A stretch of DNA of 64,000 bases from REEB509 sp049314555 (GCA_049314555.1 JBMOEW010000003.1:60029-124028), one strand, 5' to 3'; counted from the stretch's first letter, positions 1-10,110 are shown. Translations and numbers: made by a program. The notes: generated from the sequence alone by a model not told the origin.

Positions 1-1529
1 TTGGCCAACACATAAGCACCGCCCCGCGCCAACCAGAGCCGCCCAACGTTCGCCGAATAGGCCGGCGTCATCGACACTTGGAACCCGCCATATCCGTAAA
101 GCAGGGTGGGGGTTGAGCCATCCATCGGCATGTCGCGCCGGTGGATCACGAAGTAGGGCACCCGGTTGCCATCGCGGCTGACCGCTTCGAACTGCTCACT
201 CACAAGCCCACTGGCATCAAACATCGCCGGCAAGGACCGCACGGGCGTTGCCTGTCCGGACCGCGCATTGATCGCATACAGTGTCGAGGGGCGCAGGAAA
301 TCTTCAAACACGGCAAAAGCCGTGCTCTCATAAGGGCTTGCCGCCGTGATGGACACCGCGCCGTTGGGCGGTAGCGGCACGTCGTTCTCGAGCCACGCCC
401 GCCCGTCAAACGTGAACCGGATCACCCGGCCACGCACGTTGGAATAACCGGCCACCAGAACCGCGTCGCGCGTGATCGAAATCCCTTCGATCGAATCCCG
501 TGGCCCTGGCCCATAAACCAGAGTTACCGGCGGGGCGGCCGCATCAGCCTGATCCACAGGAATCGCCACCAATGCGCCTTGCGGCAAGGCAGCAGCCGCG
601 CCCGGCGGCGTCCACGTCTCCTGCAGCGTCACCAGAACCTGACCCTTGTGCAGGCCCACGACCGACGACATCGGCGGCAACGTCATTTGCGCCGGCTGCG
701 CCCGGTCAAGCCGCCAAGTGGTGGAAGTGAAGAACGTGTCCGCCTCAACCGCCATCGGCACACGGGTGCCATCTTCGCCTTCGATCGAGCCGACAAACAC
801 ACCCACATCGCCAGACTGGCCACGTATGACCTCGCTGGCACTTGCAAGCGGCGTCCCGCGGCTCCAGCGCTTGATCACCATCGCATAGCCGCTGTCGGTC
901 AGCGTGCCTGGCCCCCAATCGGTGCCCACCAACAGCGTGTCATTGTCCAGCCATTCCACGCTGGACTTCGCGGCCGGCACAACAAAGCCGCCCTCAACGA
1001 AAGTTCGGGTTGCAAGGTCAAACTCCCGCCACGTGCTGGCGTCCAGCCCGCCATCGGACAAAGACACCATGCACCGCGTGCCCCCATGCGGCTGACAGTT
1101 CCACCCCTTATAGACCCAATTGGCATTTTCCGTGCGGGCCAGCGCGTCGAAATCCAGCACCGTTTCCCAAGCCGGCTGGTTGGCCCCATAGCTGGCCAAG
1201 CTTGCACGACGCAAAATGCCGCGCACGTTGGTTTCATCTTGCCAGAAGTTGTAAAGGTAACCGTCTTGGATCGAGCCCAGCGGCAGGCGGTCCCTGTTGT
1301 TCACGATTGCTTGCGCATCGGCCAGCAGGCCTGGGTAGCGGGCGTCGGCCTCCAAAACGGCCAGCGAACGGGTGTTTTCCGTCCGCACCCAGGTCAAAGC
1401 GCGCTCGCCTTCAACCTCTTCCATCCAGGCATAGCGGTCCTGCGACCCACTCATTGTTCCACCCATCAAGCTTGCACATCCACTCACGCCCAGGAGGCAA
1501 AGGCTGGCCAAAACAAACGGCAATCGCAT
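1..1529 (-). CDS. Prolyl oligopeptidase (S9) family peptidase, C-terminus outside window
   Basis: Serine peptidase of the prolyl oligopeptidase family, probably an exported lipoprotein cleaving oligopeptides. The visible 509 codons begin with a short basic and hydrophobic leader ending in a lipobox (LLGVSGC). Next comes the family N-terminal signature (YAWMEEVEGERAL), then a beta-rich stretch expected of the propeller, and the start of the hydrolase domain (LLYGYGGF, later RGGAYVLA). The catalytic Ser, Asp and His lie beyond the window edge, so activity cannot be judged. The start is the first ATG giving a complete signal. It is divergent from dapF. Confidence 0.85.
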   Translation of the reverse strand, partial: MRLPFVLASLCLLGVSGCASLMGGTMSGSQDRYAWMEEVEGERALTWVRTENTRSLAVLEADARYPGLLADAQAIVNNRDRLPLGSIQDGYLYNFWQDETNVRGILRRASLASYGANQPAWETVLDFDALARTENANWVYKGWNCQPHGGTRCMVSLSDGGLDASTWREFDLATRTFVEGGFVVPAAKSSVEWLDNDTLLVGTDWGPGTLTDSGYAMVIKRWSRGTPLASASEVIRGQSGDVGVFVGSIEGEDGTRVPMAVEADTFFTSTTWRLDRAQPAQMTLPPMSSVVGLHKGQVLVTLQETWTPPGAAAALPQGALVAIPVDQADAAAPPVTLVYGPGPRDSIEGISITRDAVLVAGYSNVRGRVIRFTFDGRAWLENDVPLPPNGAVSITAASPYESTAFAVFEDFLRPSTLYAINARSGQATPVRSLPAMFDASGLVSEQFEAVSRDGNRVPYFVIHRRDMPMDGSTPTLLYGYGGFQVSMTPAYSANVGRLWLARGGAYVLA

Positions 1530-1676
1530 AGCAATCTCCCCAAGAGGCGCGCACCCAAGCAGATCGTAGCCCGCCCGCCAAGCCATTGGCCAAAGAATTG
1601 CTCAGTTCGTTAATCCCCCTAAATTAGCCTATGGGGCAACCTCAAGAACCGTTGGCACCGGTCAGGAATTCGGTCG

Positions 1677-2507
1677 ATGCGATATTTCAAGATGAACGGC
1701 TGCGGCAACGACTTCGTTGTGTTGGATGCCCGCGACGCAGGCAGCCTCAGCCTCACCCCCGCCCAGGCCCGCGCCATTTCGGATCGGGGGTCCGGGGCCG
1801 GCTGTGACCAGGTGATCGCGATCGAACGGTCGATCCGCGCCGACGCCTATATGCGCATCTGGAACGCCAGCGGCGAGGAAGTGTTCGCCTGCGGTAACGC
1901 CACGCGCTGCGTCGGCTGGATCCTGTTTGAAGAAAACGGCGACGCGCCGGTCAAGATTGAAACCGGGGCAGGGCTGCTGCGTGTCGAACGCCAAGGCCCT
2001 GAATTGATTACTGTGGACATGGGCTCGCCGCTCCTCAAATGGGAGGAAGTCCCCCTCTCGCGCCCCATGGATACAACCCGCCTGGACTTTGAATTCGAAG
2101 CCGGCCTCCAACTGCTCAGCGGCCCAGGGGCAGCCAACATGGGCAACCCGCACGTCGTGTTCTTTGTCGAAACGCTGCTTGGCCTGCCAGTCGGCGTGAT
2201 CGGCCCGCAGGTACAAAAAGACGCTTTGTTTCCAGAGGGCGTGAACGTCGGCTTTGCCGAAATCCGCAGCCCAGACCGCATGCGCCTGCGGGTCTATGAA
2301 CGCGGTGCCGGACTCACCAAAGCCTGCGGCACGGGGGCCTGCGCGGCGGTAGTGGCGGCCCATCGCCAGGGCAGGGGCGTGCGCCAAATGGAGGTGGAGG
2401 TCGATGGCGGCACCTTGCACATCGACTGGAACGCCCAGGACGACCGCGTCCGCATGACCGGCCCCATCGAACTCGAAAGCACCGGCGAGCTCGCCCCCTT
2501 CACCTAA
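1677..2507 (+). CDS. dapF: Diaminopimelate epimerase
   Basis: Converts LL- to meso-diaminopimelate, the step before lysine and the peptidoglycan cross-linking residue; cytosolic and cofactor-free. The protein has 276 residues, normal for the family. Both catalytic cysteines are present: C72 in FACGN and C217 in KACGTGACA. The N-terminus MRYFKMNGCGNDFVV is canonical, which fixes the start. Its 3' end overlaps a convergent decayed gene by 8 nt. It is not in an operon with the other lysine-pathway gene here, asd. Confidence 0.97.
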   Translation: MRYFKMNGCGNDFVVLDARDAGSLSLTPAQARAISDRGSGAGCDQVIAIERSIRADAYMRIWNASGEEVFACGNATRCVGWILFEENGDAPVKIETGAGLLRVERQGPELITVDMGSPLLKWEEVPLSRPMDTTRLDFEFEAGLQLLSGPGAANMGNPHVVFFVETLLGLPVGVIGPQVQKDALFPEGVNVGFAEIRSPDRMRLRVYERGAGLTKACGTGACAAVVAAHRQGRGVRQMEVEVDGGTLHIDWNAQDDRVRMTGPIELESTGELAPFT

Positions 2508-2975
2508 GCCGCAAAGCAAATACCGCATCCAGCACCGGGCGCGCCGAAGCGTAGGCCCCAGGGCTGCCGCTCTCCCGCGGCCCCGCCACATTCAGCGCAG
2601 CAGGGCAGAGCGCCGCCCACCAAGCACCAATCGCTTCCACCACGCCAAGGTCGTCTGAATTGGCAACCAGATGCGGGCGGTTCTCCATCACACAATAGCG
2701 CTGCGTGGCCGCAGTTCCGCCACTCAAGCGACCCACCCCCCGCCACAGGATCAAAGTGGCGTCGCTGTCGCGCACATTCAGGCGGGTGCGATAAGCGGGG
2801 TTGGCTGAGGTCGCTTCCTGTAACAGGGGGTACTCATAAAGCAGCCCAGGCGGGCGGGATAATCTTGCGCCCAACCGCCCCGGGGCACCCAGCCGCGGTG
2901 GGCAAGGCCCGCAGCGATGGCACCATCAAGCGCCGCCCGGTCCACCCTGCTTTGTCCGCCAGAAACAACGATCAT
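2500..2975 (-). pseudogene. Frameshifted molybdenum-carrier-like protein
   Basis: Two minus-strand frames together match one protein of the putative molybdenum carrier type (a Rossmann-like fold of about 150-160 aa). The first frame, from an ATG at 2975, reads [20 protein letters not shown] and continues to GWVPRGG. The second frame resumes with YEYPLLQEA and the diagnostic NVRDSDATLIL, ending at 2500. The switch falls within about 2860-2885, which includes a run of four C and four G. The total span of 476 nt is one base short of a whole number of codons, consistent with a single deletion. It is either a genuine pseudogene or a sequencing error at the homopolymers. Confidence 0.7.
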
Positions 2976-3023
2976 TTCGCTCGCCTGCACCCAATCGCTG
3001 AAAGAGCTGCTAGGACCGACGCT

Positions 3024-3479
3024 ATGAACCGCTCCATTTCTGCTAGCTGCGCGGCCCTATTGGTAGGCCTGCTGGCTGCCTGTGCCACCGCGCCGCAACC
3101 GTCCCCAGACCTGAGCTTCGTGCGCGGCTGTTGGATCACCCAAGACCATCGCCAAACCATGCGTTGGCTGCCGCCACACCCAGCCAGTCGGGCGATCTTA
3201 GGAGTTCTGCGGGAGGAAGGCTCAGGTCTCAAGGAGCCCGAACGTCTCCTCCTGGAACCTTCGCAAATCGGTCTCATCCTGGTGCGTACCCCAGCCGGAT
3301 CGGGAGCTGCAATGGAAACCTTCGCCCTGGTCGGCGGTGGCCCGTTCGAAGCCGAATTCGCCGGGGCCAACAACACGCGGCTGTTTTTGCAAGGCGGCCC
3401 GGAGGCGCTGCAAGTCACATATGCGGCCGCCGGGGCGCAAGCCGTCTTGTTCCGCGGCGTTCGCGACGGTTGCGACTGA
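3024..3479 (+). CDS. Small predicted lipoprotein, unknown function
   Basis: A 151-residue protein with a clear lipoprotein signal: the basic start MNRSIS, a hydrophobic run and the lipobox LLAAC. The mature part is short, with the sequence FVRGCWITQ near its start and a predicted beta-rich C-terminal half. The ATG at 3024 was chosen because it yields the signal peptide; the longer upstream reading adds a non-hydrophobic arginine-rich tail that would bury it. It lies 26 nt upstream of leuC and may be cotranscribed with it. I do not recognise the mature domain. Confidence 0.7.
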   Translation: MNRSISASCAALLVGLLAACATAPQPSPDLSFVRGCWITQDHRQTMRWLPPHPASRAILGVLREEGSGLKEPERLLLEPSQIGLILVRTPAGSGAAMETFALVGGGPFEAEFAGANNTRLFLQGGPEALQVTYAAAGAQAVLFRGVRDGCD

Positions 3480-3505
3480 CCCGCACGACCCGCTACACAC
3501 AACCC

Positions 3506-4912
3506 ATGGCGAAAACACTCTACGACAAAATCTGGGACTCCCACGTCGTTGCCCAAGAGCAGGACGGCTCGGCCCTCCTGTATATCGATTTGCATCTGAT
3601 CCACGAGGTCACGACCCCGCAGGCCTTTGCCGGCTTGAAGGCTACGGGGCGTAAAGTCAGGCGCCCCGATCTGACCTTGGCCGTAGCCGATCACAACACC
3701 CCCACCGAAAACCAGCACCTTGGCCTGGCAGGTGTCAAAGACACCCAAGCTCGCATTCAATTGGAAACGCTCACCCGCAACGTGCAGGAGCACGGCATCG
3801 AGTATTTCCCGATGGGCGATGTGCGAAACGGGATCGTTCATGTGGTGGGCCCAGAGCAGGGCCGCACCCAACCAGGCATCACCATCGTCTGCGGCGACAG
3901 CCACACTTCCACCCACGGCGCGTTCGGCGCATTGGCCTTTGGCATTGGCACCAGCGAAGTCGAGCACGTCCTGGCCACCCAAACCCTGCGTACCCGCAAG
4001 GCCAAGAACATGCGCATCACGATAGACGGGGAACTGGCCCCCGGCGTGGAAGCCAAAGACCTGATCTTATACACGATCTCCGAAATTGGTGCCTCTGGCG
4101 GCGCGGGCTTTGTGATTGAATATGCGGGCAACGCCATTCGCGCCTTGTCGATGGAAGGCCGGATGACGGTCTGCAATATGTCCATCGAAGCCGGTGCCCG
4201 CGCGGGCCTGATCGCCCCCGACGAAAGCACATACAAATACCTGATGGGGCGACCCGCGGTGCCAAAGGGCGGCGGCTGGCAAGAGGCGCTTTTGTTGTGG
4301 CGCACCTTGCGGTCTGATCCAGACGCCCGCTTCGATCGCGAGGTTGTGATCAACGCCGCCACTATTGCCCCAACCGTCACCTGGGGCACAAGCCCAGACC
4401 AAACCGCCCCCATCACCGGCCACACCCCCGACCTGGCAGCGCTTGCCGATCCGATCAAGGCCGAAACCGCCCGCCGCGCGCTGGAGTATATGGGCCTAAA
4501 CCCCGGCCAACCGCTGCTTGGCTTGCCGATCGACCGCGTCTTCATCGGCTCCTGCACCAATGCCAGATTAGAAGACCTCCGCGCCGTTGCAGGCTTTGTG
4601 GCGGGCAAGTCGGTCGCGCCAGATGTGCGGGCGATGATCGTGCCGGGCTCGGGCCTTGTGCGTGAACTGGCTGAACAGGAAGGCCTGGACACGGTATTCA
4701 CCGCGGCCGGATTTGAATGGCGCGAGCCCGGCTGTTCGATGTGCCTGGGCATGAACCCAGACGTTGCCGGCCCCGGCGAGCGCGTGGCCTCCACTTCAAA
4801 CCGCAACTTTGAGGGCAGGCAAGGCCGCGGCGCGCGCACGCATCTGGTCAGTCCGCTGGTCGCAGCTGCGTCTGCAATTGCCGGCAAATTGGCAGATCCC
4901 CGTGCCGGGTGA
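3506..4912 (+). CDS. leuC: 3-isopropylmalate dehydratase, large subunit
   Basis: Isomerises 2-isopropylmalate to 3-isopropylmalate in leucine synthesis, as a heterodimer with LeuD. The protein is 468 aa, close to the usual 466. The three [4Fe-4S] ligands are visible: C350 in GSCTN, and C410 and C413 in GCSMC. The aconitase signatures [10 protein letters not shown] and [13 protein letters not shown] are intact. The ATG at 3506 gives the canonical start [13 protein letters not shown]; upstream in-frame codons are non-homologous. LeuD is encoded 2.2 kb downstream rather than next door, with two unrelated genes between. Confidence 0.97.
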   Translation: MAKTLYDKIWDSHVVAQEQDGSALLYIDLHLIHEVTTPQAFAGLKATGRKVRRPDLTLAVADHNTPTENQHLGLAGVKDTQARIQLETLTRNVQEHGIEYFPMGDVRNGIVHVVGPEQGRTQPGITIVCGDSHTSTHGAFGALAFGIGTSEVEHVLATQTLRTRKAKNMRITIDGELAPGVEAKDLILYTISEIGASGGAGFVIEYAGNAIRALSMEGRMTVCNMSIEAGARAGLIAPDESTYKYLMGRPAVPKGGGWQEALLLWRTLRSDPDARFDREVVINAATIAPTVTWGTSPDQTAPITGHTPDLAALADPIKAETARRALEYMGLNPGQPLLGLPIDRVFIGSCTNARLEDLRAVAGFVAGKSVAPDVRAMIVPGSGLVRELAEQEGLDTVFTAAGFEWREPGCSMCLGMNPDVAGPGERVASTSNRNFEGRQGRGARTHLVSPLVAAASAIAGKLADPRAG

Positions 4913-4998
4913 CGAACGCCCATTCCCCTGCTAAGCAAGCCAAAGTCGCGGTTGCAGGTTCGCCACCGGGCCCTTTTTGTGAAGCGGGGACACACACC

Positions 4999-6234
4999 AT
5001 GAAGCGCGTTCTCACGGCTGCAGCGTTCAGCACGGCCTGCCTTTTTGCTTTCAACCCGGCTGCCCCGGCTGCGGCGCAACAGGTTTCGGCGTTCCCCTCC
5101 ACCGGCAACAGCGCGCGCAACGGCGAAGTTGCCATTCCGCTGCGCGTCGAAGCCGGTCAACACTATCTGATGCAAGGGCGCATCGACACAAATATCGATG
5201 GTCCCGGCGAGACCGAAGACATGTCCGCCGTCTTCACCTACACCTTGGCTTTGGATGTCGAACAGTTCGGCCGGGACGGCGGCGTTTGGCGTTGGTCGAT
5301 TGAAAACATTGGCATCGAGTCGCTCGAAAGCGGCCAAGACACAACGAACCTGCCGTGGCCCGCCATGGGAACGATGTTGTCGGCCGCCACACGGCTGATG
5401 ACAGATATTGATTTTGTCTGCCGGGTCGATGCCAGCGGTGCCTGTGTTGAACTCTTGAACTGGCCAGACTGGCGCGAGCGCGCCGAGAACCTCGCGCTCA
5501 TCGCCTCGGGTGCGGTAATGATCGCAGCAGGCCAGCCGCAGGTTTCCGTGAGCCCAGACGGCACGCCCAAGCCCCAGCCGGGTGGCGCGCCGGCAGCGTC
5601 GCCCAGTCCCGCAGCCATTGCCGCGGTGATCAACAACGTCACAGGGCTTGTCCTGGATGGGTTCGACAATCGCATCGCCGCCGGCATGATGGCCATGCCG
5701 ATGATCAGCGGCCTGCAGGGTCAATCCCTCCGGGCAGGCGTGGAAACGCCCACAGAGTCTTTGATCGCGCTGCCGTTCGGCGCGGCCCCGATCCGCTATG
5801 CCGGTTCGATCACCCTGGAGAGTGTGGATCGCCAAGCCAACGAAGCGACCTTCACCCGCAGGGTCACCTTGGATCAAACCGCGCTGAAAACCAGCCTCAA
5901 CGCCATGGCAGCAAACCTGATGCCGCAGATCTTGGCAGCCGCAGCGCCGGTGATGCCTGCGGTGCCGGAAGGCACTGATCCCGCAACCACTGGCCAGGCT
6001 ATGGCCGGCATGGTCGCCGCAGCCCTCGCAACGATCGAACTCGACTACACCGAAAACACCCGCGGCGCGGTCGATATGCGCACAGGCCTCGTCAAGAATG
6101 CCACCACCACGATCAATTACACGGTCGGTGCCTCCGGCAACGAGAATCTCATGTCCGCAACCTCCACCTTGACGTTCGGCTTCGTGCCAGGCACGCCGCC
6201 GCGGCCACGGCTGGGGGCCAATGCCCCTCGCTAA
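4999..6234 (+). CDS. Secreted protein of unknown function
   Basis: A 411-residue protein with a classical Sec signal peptide (MKRVLTAAAF, a hydrophobic core, then cleavage near AAPAAAQQ). The mature protein is rich in Ala, Thr and short beta-prone segments. It contains a Pro-rich linker around residues 185-200 and repeated MAAN/MAGM-like Met-Ala stretches. No catalytic motif is obvious. It starts 86 nt after leuC and ends 9 nt before the VOC gene, so it is probably part of the leucine transcription unit; no role there is apparent. Confidence 0.65.
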   Translation: MKRVLTAAAFSTACLFAFNPAAPAAAQQVSAFPSTGNSARNGEVAIPLRVEAGQHYLMQGRIDTNIDGPGETEDMSAVFTYTLALDVEQFGRDGGVWRWSIENIGIESLESGQDTTNLPWPAMGTMLSAATRLMTDIDFVCRVDASGACVELLNWPDWRERAENLALIASGAVMIAAGQPQVSVSPDGTPKPQPGGAPAASPSPAAIAAVINNVTGLVLDGFDNRIAAGMMAMPMISGLQGQSLRAGVETPTESLIALPFGAAPIRYAGSITLESVDRQANEATFTRRVTLDQTALKTSLNAMAANLMPQILAAAAPVMPAVPEGTDPATTGQAMAGMVAAALATIELDYTENTRGAVDMRTGLVKNATTTINYTVGASGNENLMSATSTLTFGFVPGTPPRPRLGANAPR

Positions 6235-6243
6235 CGCCACCCC

Positions 6244-7104
6244 ATGCTGACCGGCCTTGATCATGTGGTGGTGGCCGTTGCCGCCATCGAGCCCGCCATA
6301 GCCTCCTATCGCCTCCTGTTGGGGCGACGGCCGTGCTGGCGCGCCGCCGGCGAGGGCGGTGTCATTGTGGCGCTGTTCAAGGTCGGCGACATCGCGATTG
6401 AGCTGATGGCCCCAGACGGTGACGGCCCCGTTGCCGATCGGCTGCGCGCCGTGTTGGACGCAAGCGGGGAGGGCCTCGCCAGCCTCGCGTTTGCCACAGA
6501 CGACATGGATGCGACCCACGCGCTGATGCAGCGGCGCGGCCTTGAGCCAGAACCGATCATCAGCGCCAGCAGCTTTGACGCACAGTCGGGCCATTCCAGG
6601 GCCTGGCGACGCACCCGTGTGGGCGCTGCCGCCTCCGGTGGCACCCGCCTATTCGTGCTGGAGCGCGATAGGCCCCTGCCAGACTCAAGCCTCGAAGCGC
6701 CGAGCGAAGCCAGCGCCACCGCCCTCGACCACGCCGTGATCCGCACCCAGAATCCAGATCGCACCGCGGCCCTATACGGTGCCCGCCTGGGCCTTGATCT
6801 GCGCCTGGACCGCGCCACGCCAGCCTGGGGCGCCCGCTTCCAGTTCTTCCGCTGCGGCCAGACCATCCTGGAAATCGTGCAGGACCTGAAAACCCCCGAT
6901 CCGCAAGCGCCAGACCATCTCTGGGGCCTGACCTGGAAAACCCCCAACGCCGCCGCCACGCGTGCCCGCCTCGCGGCCGCCGGCGTGGAGGTAAGCCCGC
7001 TCCGGCCGGGCCGCAAACCGGCCACCGAGGTCTTCACCGTGAAGTCGCAAACCTGTAGCGTCCCCACCTTGTTCCTCCAAGCAGCGGCGAAAGAGCCCAC
7101 CTGA
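6244..7104 (+). CDS. VOC (glyoxalase-like) family protein
   Basis: A vicinal-oxygen-chelate fold protein of 286 aa made of two related halves, each opening with the family pattern: [19 protein letters not shown] at residue 4 and [19 protein letters not shown] near residue 160. Such proteins act as metal-dependent lyases, dioxygenases or resistance proteins; the substrate cannot be inferred. Its TGA stop shares one base with the ATG of leuD (TGATG), implying translational coupling and a single transcript with the leucine genes. Confidence 0.8.
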   Translation: MLTGLDHVVVAVAAIEPAIASYRLLLGRRPCWRAAGEGGVIVALFKVGDIAIELMAPDGDGPVADRLRAVLDASGEGLASLAFATDDMDATHALMQRRGLEPEPIISASSFDAQSGHSRAWRRTRVGAAASGGTRLFVLERDRPLPDSSLEAPSEASATALDHAVIRTQNPDRTAALYGARLGLDLRLDRATPAWGARFQFFRCGQTILEIVQDLKTPDPQAPDHLWGLTWKTPNAAATRARLAAAGVEVSPLRPGRKPATEVFTVKSQTCSVPTLFLQAAAKEPT

Positions 7105-7709
7105 TGCAACCCTTCACCCGCTTGACCGCGGTGGCCGCGCCCCTGGCGATCGCCAACATCGACACCGACCAGATCATCCCCAAACAATTCCTCTCCACAG
7201 TAGAGCGCACCGGCCTCGGGGCCGGCCTGTTTTACGACATGCGCTTCACTCCAGAGGGCAACCCGGTCGAAGACTTCGTGCTCAATCAGCCAGGCTACGC
7301 AGACGCCGGCATTTTGATCACCGGGCCCAATTTCGGCTGTGGCTCCTCCCGCGAGCACGCCCCCTGGGCCCTCCAGGACTTTGGCATTCGCTGCGTGATC
7401 TCGGAAAGCTTCGCCGACATTTTCTTCAACAACTGCTTCAACAACGGCATCCTGCCCATCGCCTTGCCGGCCGATGCCGTGGCGGTGTTGCTGGAAGAGG
7501 CGCGCGGCGCCAATCACCAAGTGGCCGTGGACTTGATCGCCCAAACCGTCACATCCCCCACCGGCCAGGTGTTCAGCTTCGCGTTGGACCCTGGGCGCAA
7601 ACAGAAACTAGTGGAGGGCCTGGACGATATCGGCCTCACCCTAAAGCGCGCAGACGCGATCGACGCGTTTGAGGCGCGCCGTCGGATGGCCGCGCCATGG
7701 CTGAAGTGA
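7104..7709 (+). CDS. leuD: 3-isopropylmalate dehydratase, small subunit
   Basis: Partner of LeuC in the isopropylmalate isomerase and carrier of the swivelling domain. The protein is 201 aa, normal for the family. Recognisable features are [13 protein letters not shown] near residue 18, and the substrate-binding loop with [17 protein letters not shown], where the leucine-specific GSSREH motif is complete. The start overlaps the stop of the preceding VOC gene by one base. The 3' end overlaps the next gene by 13 nt. Confidence 0.97.
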   Translation: MQPFTRLTAVAAPLAIANIDTDQIIPKQFLSTVERTGLGAGLFYDMRFTPEGNPVEDFVLNQPGYADAGILITGPNFGCGSSREHAPWALQDFGIRCVISESFADIFFNNCFNNGILPIALPADAVAVLLEEARGANHQVAVDLIAQTVTSPTGQVFSFALDPGRKQKLVEGLDDIGLTLKRADAIDAFEARRRMAAPWLK

Positions 7710-8005
7710 TCGTTCTAGCCGGCACTATCCGCATCGCGCCGGGCCACAAACCCCAAGCCTTGCCCCACATCGAAGCGATCGTCGCCGCCTCCAGGGCAGA
7801 ACCAGGCTGCATCGCCTATGCCTTTGCCTTTGATGTCCTGGATGACCATCTGGTGCGCATCTTCGAGGTGTTTGAAAACGCCCAGGCCTTAGCTGATCAT
7901 CGCGCAAGCCCACACATGACGGCGTGGCGGGCGGCCTGGCCAGATGCAGGCATTGGCGAGCGCCAAATGGCGCAATACGACGTCAGCCATTGGCAGCCAA
8001 TCTAA
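7697..8005 (+). CDS. Antibiotic-biosynthesis-monooxygenase-fold (YgiN-like) protein
   Basis: A 102-residue protein with the dimeric alpha/beta ABM fold typical of cofactor-free quinol monooxygenases and heme-degrading enzymes. Supporting features are the N-terminal beta strand [13 protein letters not shown], the helix ending in [12 protein letters not shown], a central [19 protein letters not shown], and a C-terminal YDVSHW. The exact substrate is unknown. It overlaps leuD by 13 nt and is probably the last gene of the leuC-leuD unit; a 450-nt gap separates it from leuB. Confidence 0.8.
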   Translation: MAEVIVLAGTIRIAPGHKPQALPHIEAIVAASRAEPGCIAYAFAFDVLDDHLVRIFEVFENAQALADHRASPHMTAWRAAWPDAGIGERQMAQYDVSHWQPI

Positions 8006-8455
8006 CGCGCGCTTTGCCGCCAACACCAAGGGCCGCATCGGCCCGAGCGCCGTGCGAAGGAAATCGGGGAGCGACGGTGGCCGGAGCAATCCGGCGGTGC
8101 CGTTTTAGTTTGTATCCGGATGGTTTCGGGTTCGACCACCCCAACCACCGCCGCACGGTTTGCCTGCCTGGCGCGCGTTTCGGCAGACTCTTCAACGACC
8201 CCTTTCGCACGGGGGCTTACCCTCGATGTGTTCCGCCCACGGATCGCTTCGCCCACGGATCGCTTCGCCCAGGGATCGTTTCGCCCCGGGGCTTTCCACC
8301 AAACCGTTCCACACCTTGAAGGGAAAGCGCTTCATCCCCGATACCGGTGTGGATGAGCAAAGCCTAACTCAAGGCAGGGGGGAGGGGGATAAGTCTGGCC
8401 GGTCCACCCACCTCAGCGCTTGACCTTCGCCCCGCGTCGCGCTTGATCGCCGCCC
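8006..8455. other. Long intergenic region upstream of leuB
   Basis: A stretch of 450 nt between the monooxygenase gene and leuB with no convincing coding sequence on either strand. Open frames here have poor codon use and no ribosome binding sites. It contains the three-copy 16-bp tandem repeat at 8235-8282. I looked for a leucine-rich leader peptide with a downstream attenuator and did not find one. The region must hold the leuB promoter unless transcription reads through from leuD, but I could not pick a confident -35/-10 pair. Confidence 0.6.
8235..8282. repeat. Three tandem copies of a 16-bp unit upstream of leuB
   Basis: The unit GCCCACGGATCGCTTC occurs at 8235-8250 and again perfectly at 8251-8266. 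A third copy at 8267-8282 has two substitutions. The array ends about 174 nt before the leuB start codon. The size is too short for a CRISPR repeat and there are no spacers. It may be a protein-binding array or a slippage product. Confidence 0.85.
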
Positions 8456-9511
8456 ATGACCAAAACCCTCCTGCTTTTGCCCGGCGACGGGATCGGCCCC
8501 GAAGTGACCGCCCAAGCCAGCCGCGTGGCGCATGCCGTTTGGCCAGAGCTGCAACAGGTTGAAGCTCCGTTTGGTGGCGCAGCGCTGGACCTTACCGGCA
8601 CCCCGATTGCCGACGAAACAGTGGCGCTGGCCAAGCGCGCCGATGCTGTGCTGATGGGCGCGGTCGGCGGCCCGCAATGGGCCAACGCCGCGCGGGCGGT
8701 GCGCCCGGAGGCGGGCCTTTTGCGCCTGCGCAAGGAAATGGCGGTGTTTGCCAACCTGCGTCCGGCGTTGTGTTTTGCAGCCCTGGCCGACGCCTCGCCC
8801 CTCAAGCCAGAGCTGGTCTCAGGCTTAGATATTTTGATCGTCCGTGAGCTGACGGGCGGCGTCTATTTTGGCCAACCCCGCGGCATCGAAACCCTCCCCG
8901 ATGGCAGCCGTCGCGGCGTCGATACCCAGGTTTACACCACCGCAGAAATCCATCGCATCGCCCGCGTGGCCTTTGAGATCGCCCGCACCCGCCGCGGCTT
9001 GGTCCACTCGGCGGAAAAGTCCAACGTCATGGAAACCGGCCTGCTCTGGAAACAAGAGGTGACAGCCCTCCACAAGGCCGAGTTCGAAGACGTGGAGCTC
9101 GAACACATCCTGGCGGATAACTGCGCCATGCAGCTGGTAAAGGCCCCAAAACAGTTTGACGTGATCGTCACCGACAACCTGTTCGGCGACATCCTGTCGG
9201 ATGAGGCCGCCATGCTCACTGGCTCGATCGGGCTGTTGCCGTCAGCTGCACTGGGCGAACCAGGCACCCCCGGCCTCTATGAACCGGTCCATGGCTCCGC
9301 CCCAGATATCGCTGGCCTTGGCCTTGCCAATCCCTTGGCGGCTATTCTGTCCTTGGCAATGGCGATGCGCCTGTCGCTTGGCCGCCAAGACCTGGCCGAC
9401 AGGATCGAAACGGCCGTGCGTCAAAGCCTGGAAGCAGGCGTGCGCACCCGCGACCTGGGCGGCACCAGCACCACGATCGAAATGGGCGATGCGGTGCTGG
9501 CGAAACTCTAG
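8456..9511 (+). CDS. leuB: 3-isopropylmalate dehydrogenase
   Basis: NAD-dependent oxidative decarboxylation of 3-isopropylmalate to the 2-oxo precursor of leucine. The protein is 351 aa, typical. It begins with the family hallmark [13 protein letters not shown] and carries the substrate arginines in [16 protein letters not shown]. It also has the metal-binding region in [12 protein letters not shown] and the nucleotide-binding [15 protein letters not shown]. It sits after a 450-nt gap from the leuD cluster and overlaps a convergent membrane protein gene by 4 nt. Confidence 0.97.
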   Translation: MTKTLLLLPGDGIGPEVTAQASRVAHAVWPELQQVEAPFGGAALDLTGTPIADETVALAKRADAVLMGAVGGPQWANAARAVRPEAGLLRLRKEMAVFANLRPALCFAALADASPLKPELVSGLDILIVRELTGGVYFGQPRGIETLPDGSRRGVDTQVYTTAEIHRIARVAFEIARTRRGLVHSAEKSNVMETGLLWKQEVTALHKAEFEDVELEHILADNCAMQLVKAPKQFDVIVTDNLFGDILSDEAAMLTGSIGLLPSAALGEPGTPGLYEPVHGSAPDIAGLGLANPLAAILSLAMAMRLSLGRQDLADRIETAVRQSLEAGVRTRDLGGTSTTIEMGDAVLAKL

Positions 9512-10005
9512 CCCCTCAAGCCGGCGATCCAGGTCATCAGCCGCTGCGGCGCGCCAAAAAACAGGTCAGAGAAGTCCGCCCACGTCATCGCGTAGGCCAA
9601 GAACACCAGATACCCCAACACGAACAACACCGGCATCATCTTTTCGAGCGAAAAGAACTTGAACCAGCGCCGGTCTCCCAGGCCGTTGTACTCATCGCGG
9701 ATCGGGTTTTGGCCAATCCGGTCCTCATAGGCATAGATCACGGCGTACTTCGCGTTCAAAAGCCGCGTGTAATAGGCGTTGGACGTCCACCAGATCACGC
9801 AGGTCAGGCTCAAGGCCACCACCAGCCAGATCAGCAGGGCAGGGTGCGCCTCCTGCCCAGACCCCACCAACAAAAAGCCAAGCCCACCGACCCCGGCAAG
9901 ATTTAGGCTTGTGAACGTGTTGGAAAGCTCCCGCCGCGCCCGGCGCGCCTCGCGCACCTCTTCCACCAGCAGCTTGTAGATCTCGAAGTCCCGTGCGGCG
10001 TCCAT
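9508..10005 (-). CDS. RipA-like membrane protein
   Basis: A 165-residue protein with a charged N-terminal helix, then a hydrophobic block (about residues 35-47), a transmembrane helix at about 58-75 and another at about 122-142. Between the membrane helices is the pattern [20 protein letters not shown] followed by DEY, which resembles the RipA family of octameric bacterial membrane proteins (LN-K-VI-E). No enzymatic motif is visible. The resemblance is from memory of the family pattern, so the name is tentative. It is convergent with leuB (4 nt overlap). Confidence 0.55.
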   Translation of the reverse strand: MDAARDFEIYKLLVEEVREARRARRELSNTFTSLNLAGVGGLGFLLVGSGQEAHPALLIWLVVALSLTCVIWWTSNAYYTRLLNAKYAVIYAYEDRIGQNPIRDEYNGLGDRRWFKFFSLEKMMPVLFVLGYLVFLAYAMTWADFSDLFFGAPQRLMTWIAGLRG

Positions 10006-10110
10006 CGGCCCCTCCCGCGGTCACACCCAACCCTCCAGGCATCCCGACCTGTGGCTAACGCGCCGCTGCGCCAACAGCAAGACCCTATTGTCCTGAGGGT
10101 TTCTTCGATC

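Noticed and set aside
579..1613. Long plus-strand open frame (344 codons) over the S9 peptidase
   Set aside because: It is antisense to a protein with clear peptidase signatures, rich in Arg, Pro and His codons as expected for a shadow frame, and has no homology I can see.
3131..3505. N-terminal extension of LeuC upstream of 3506
   Set aside because: The extra 125 residues overlap the lipoprotein gene in another frame and do not resemble LeuC. The ATG at 3506 gives the family start.
3838..6594. A 918-codon minus-strand open frame
   Set aside because: It runs antisense through leuC, the secreted protein gene and the VOC gene. Its length reflects GC-rich third positions on the opposite strand, and the amino-acid composition is that of a shadow.
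8235..8282. CRISPR-like array
   Set aside because: The units are only 16 bp and directly abut, with no spacers and no cas genes in the window.
8006..8455. Leucine attenuator upstream of leuB
   Set aside because: No small frame with clustered leucine codons followed by alternative hairpins and a T-run could be found.
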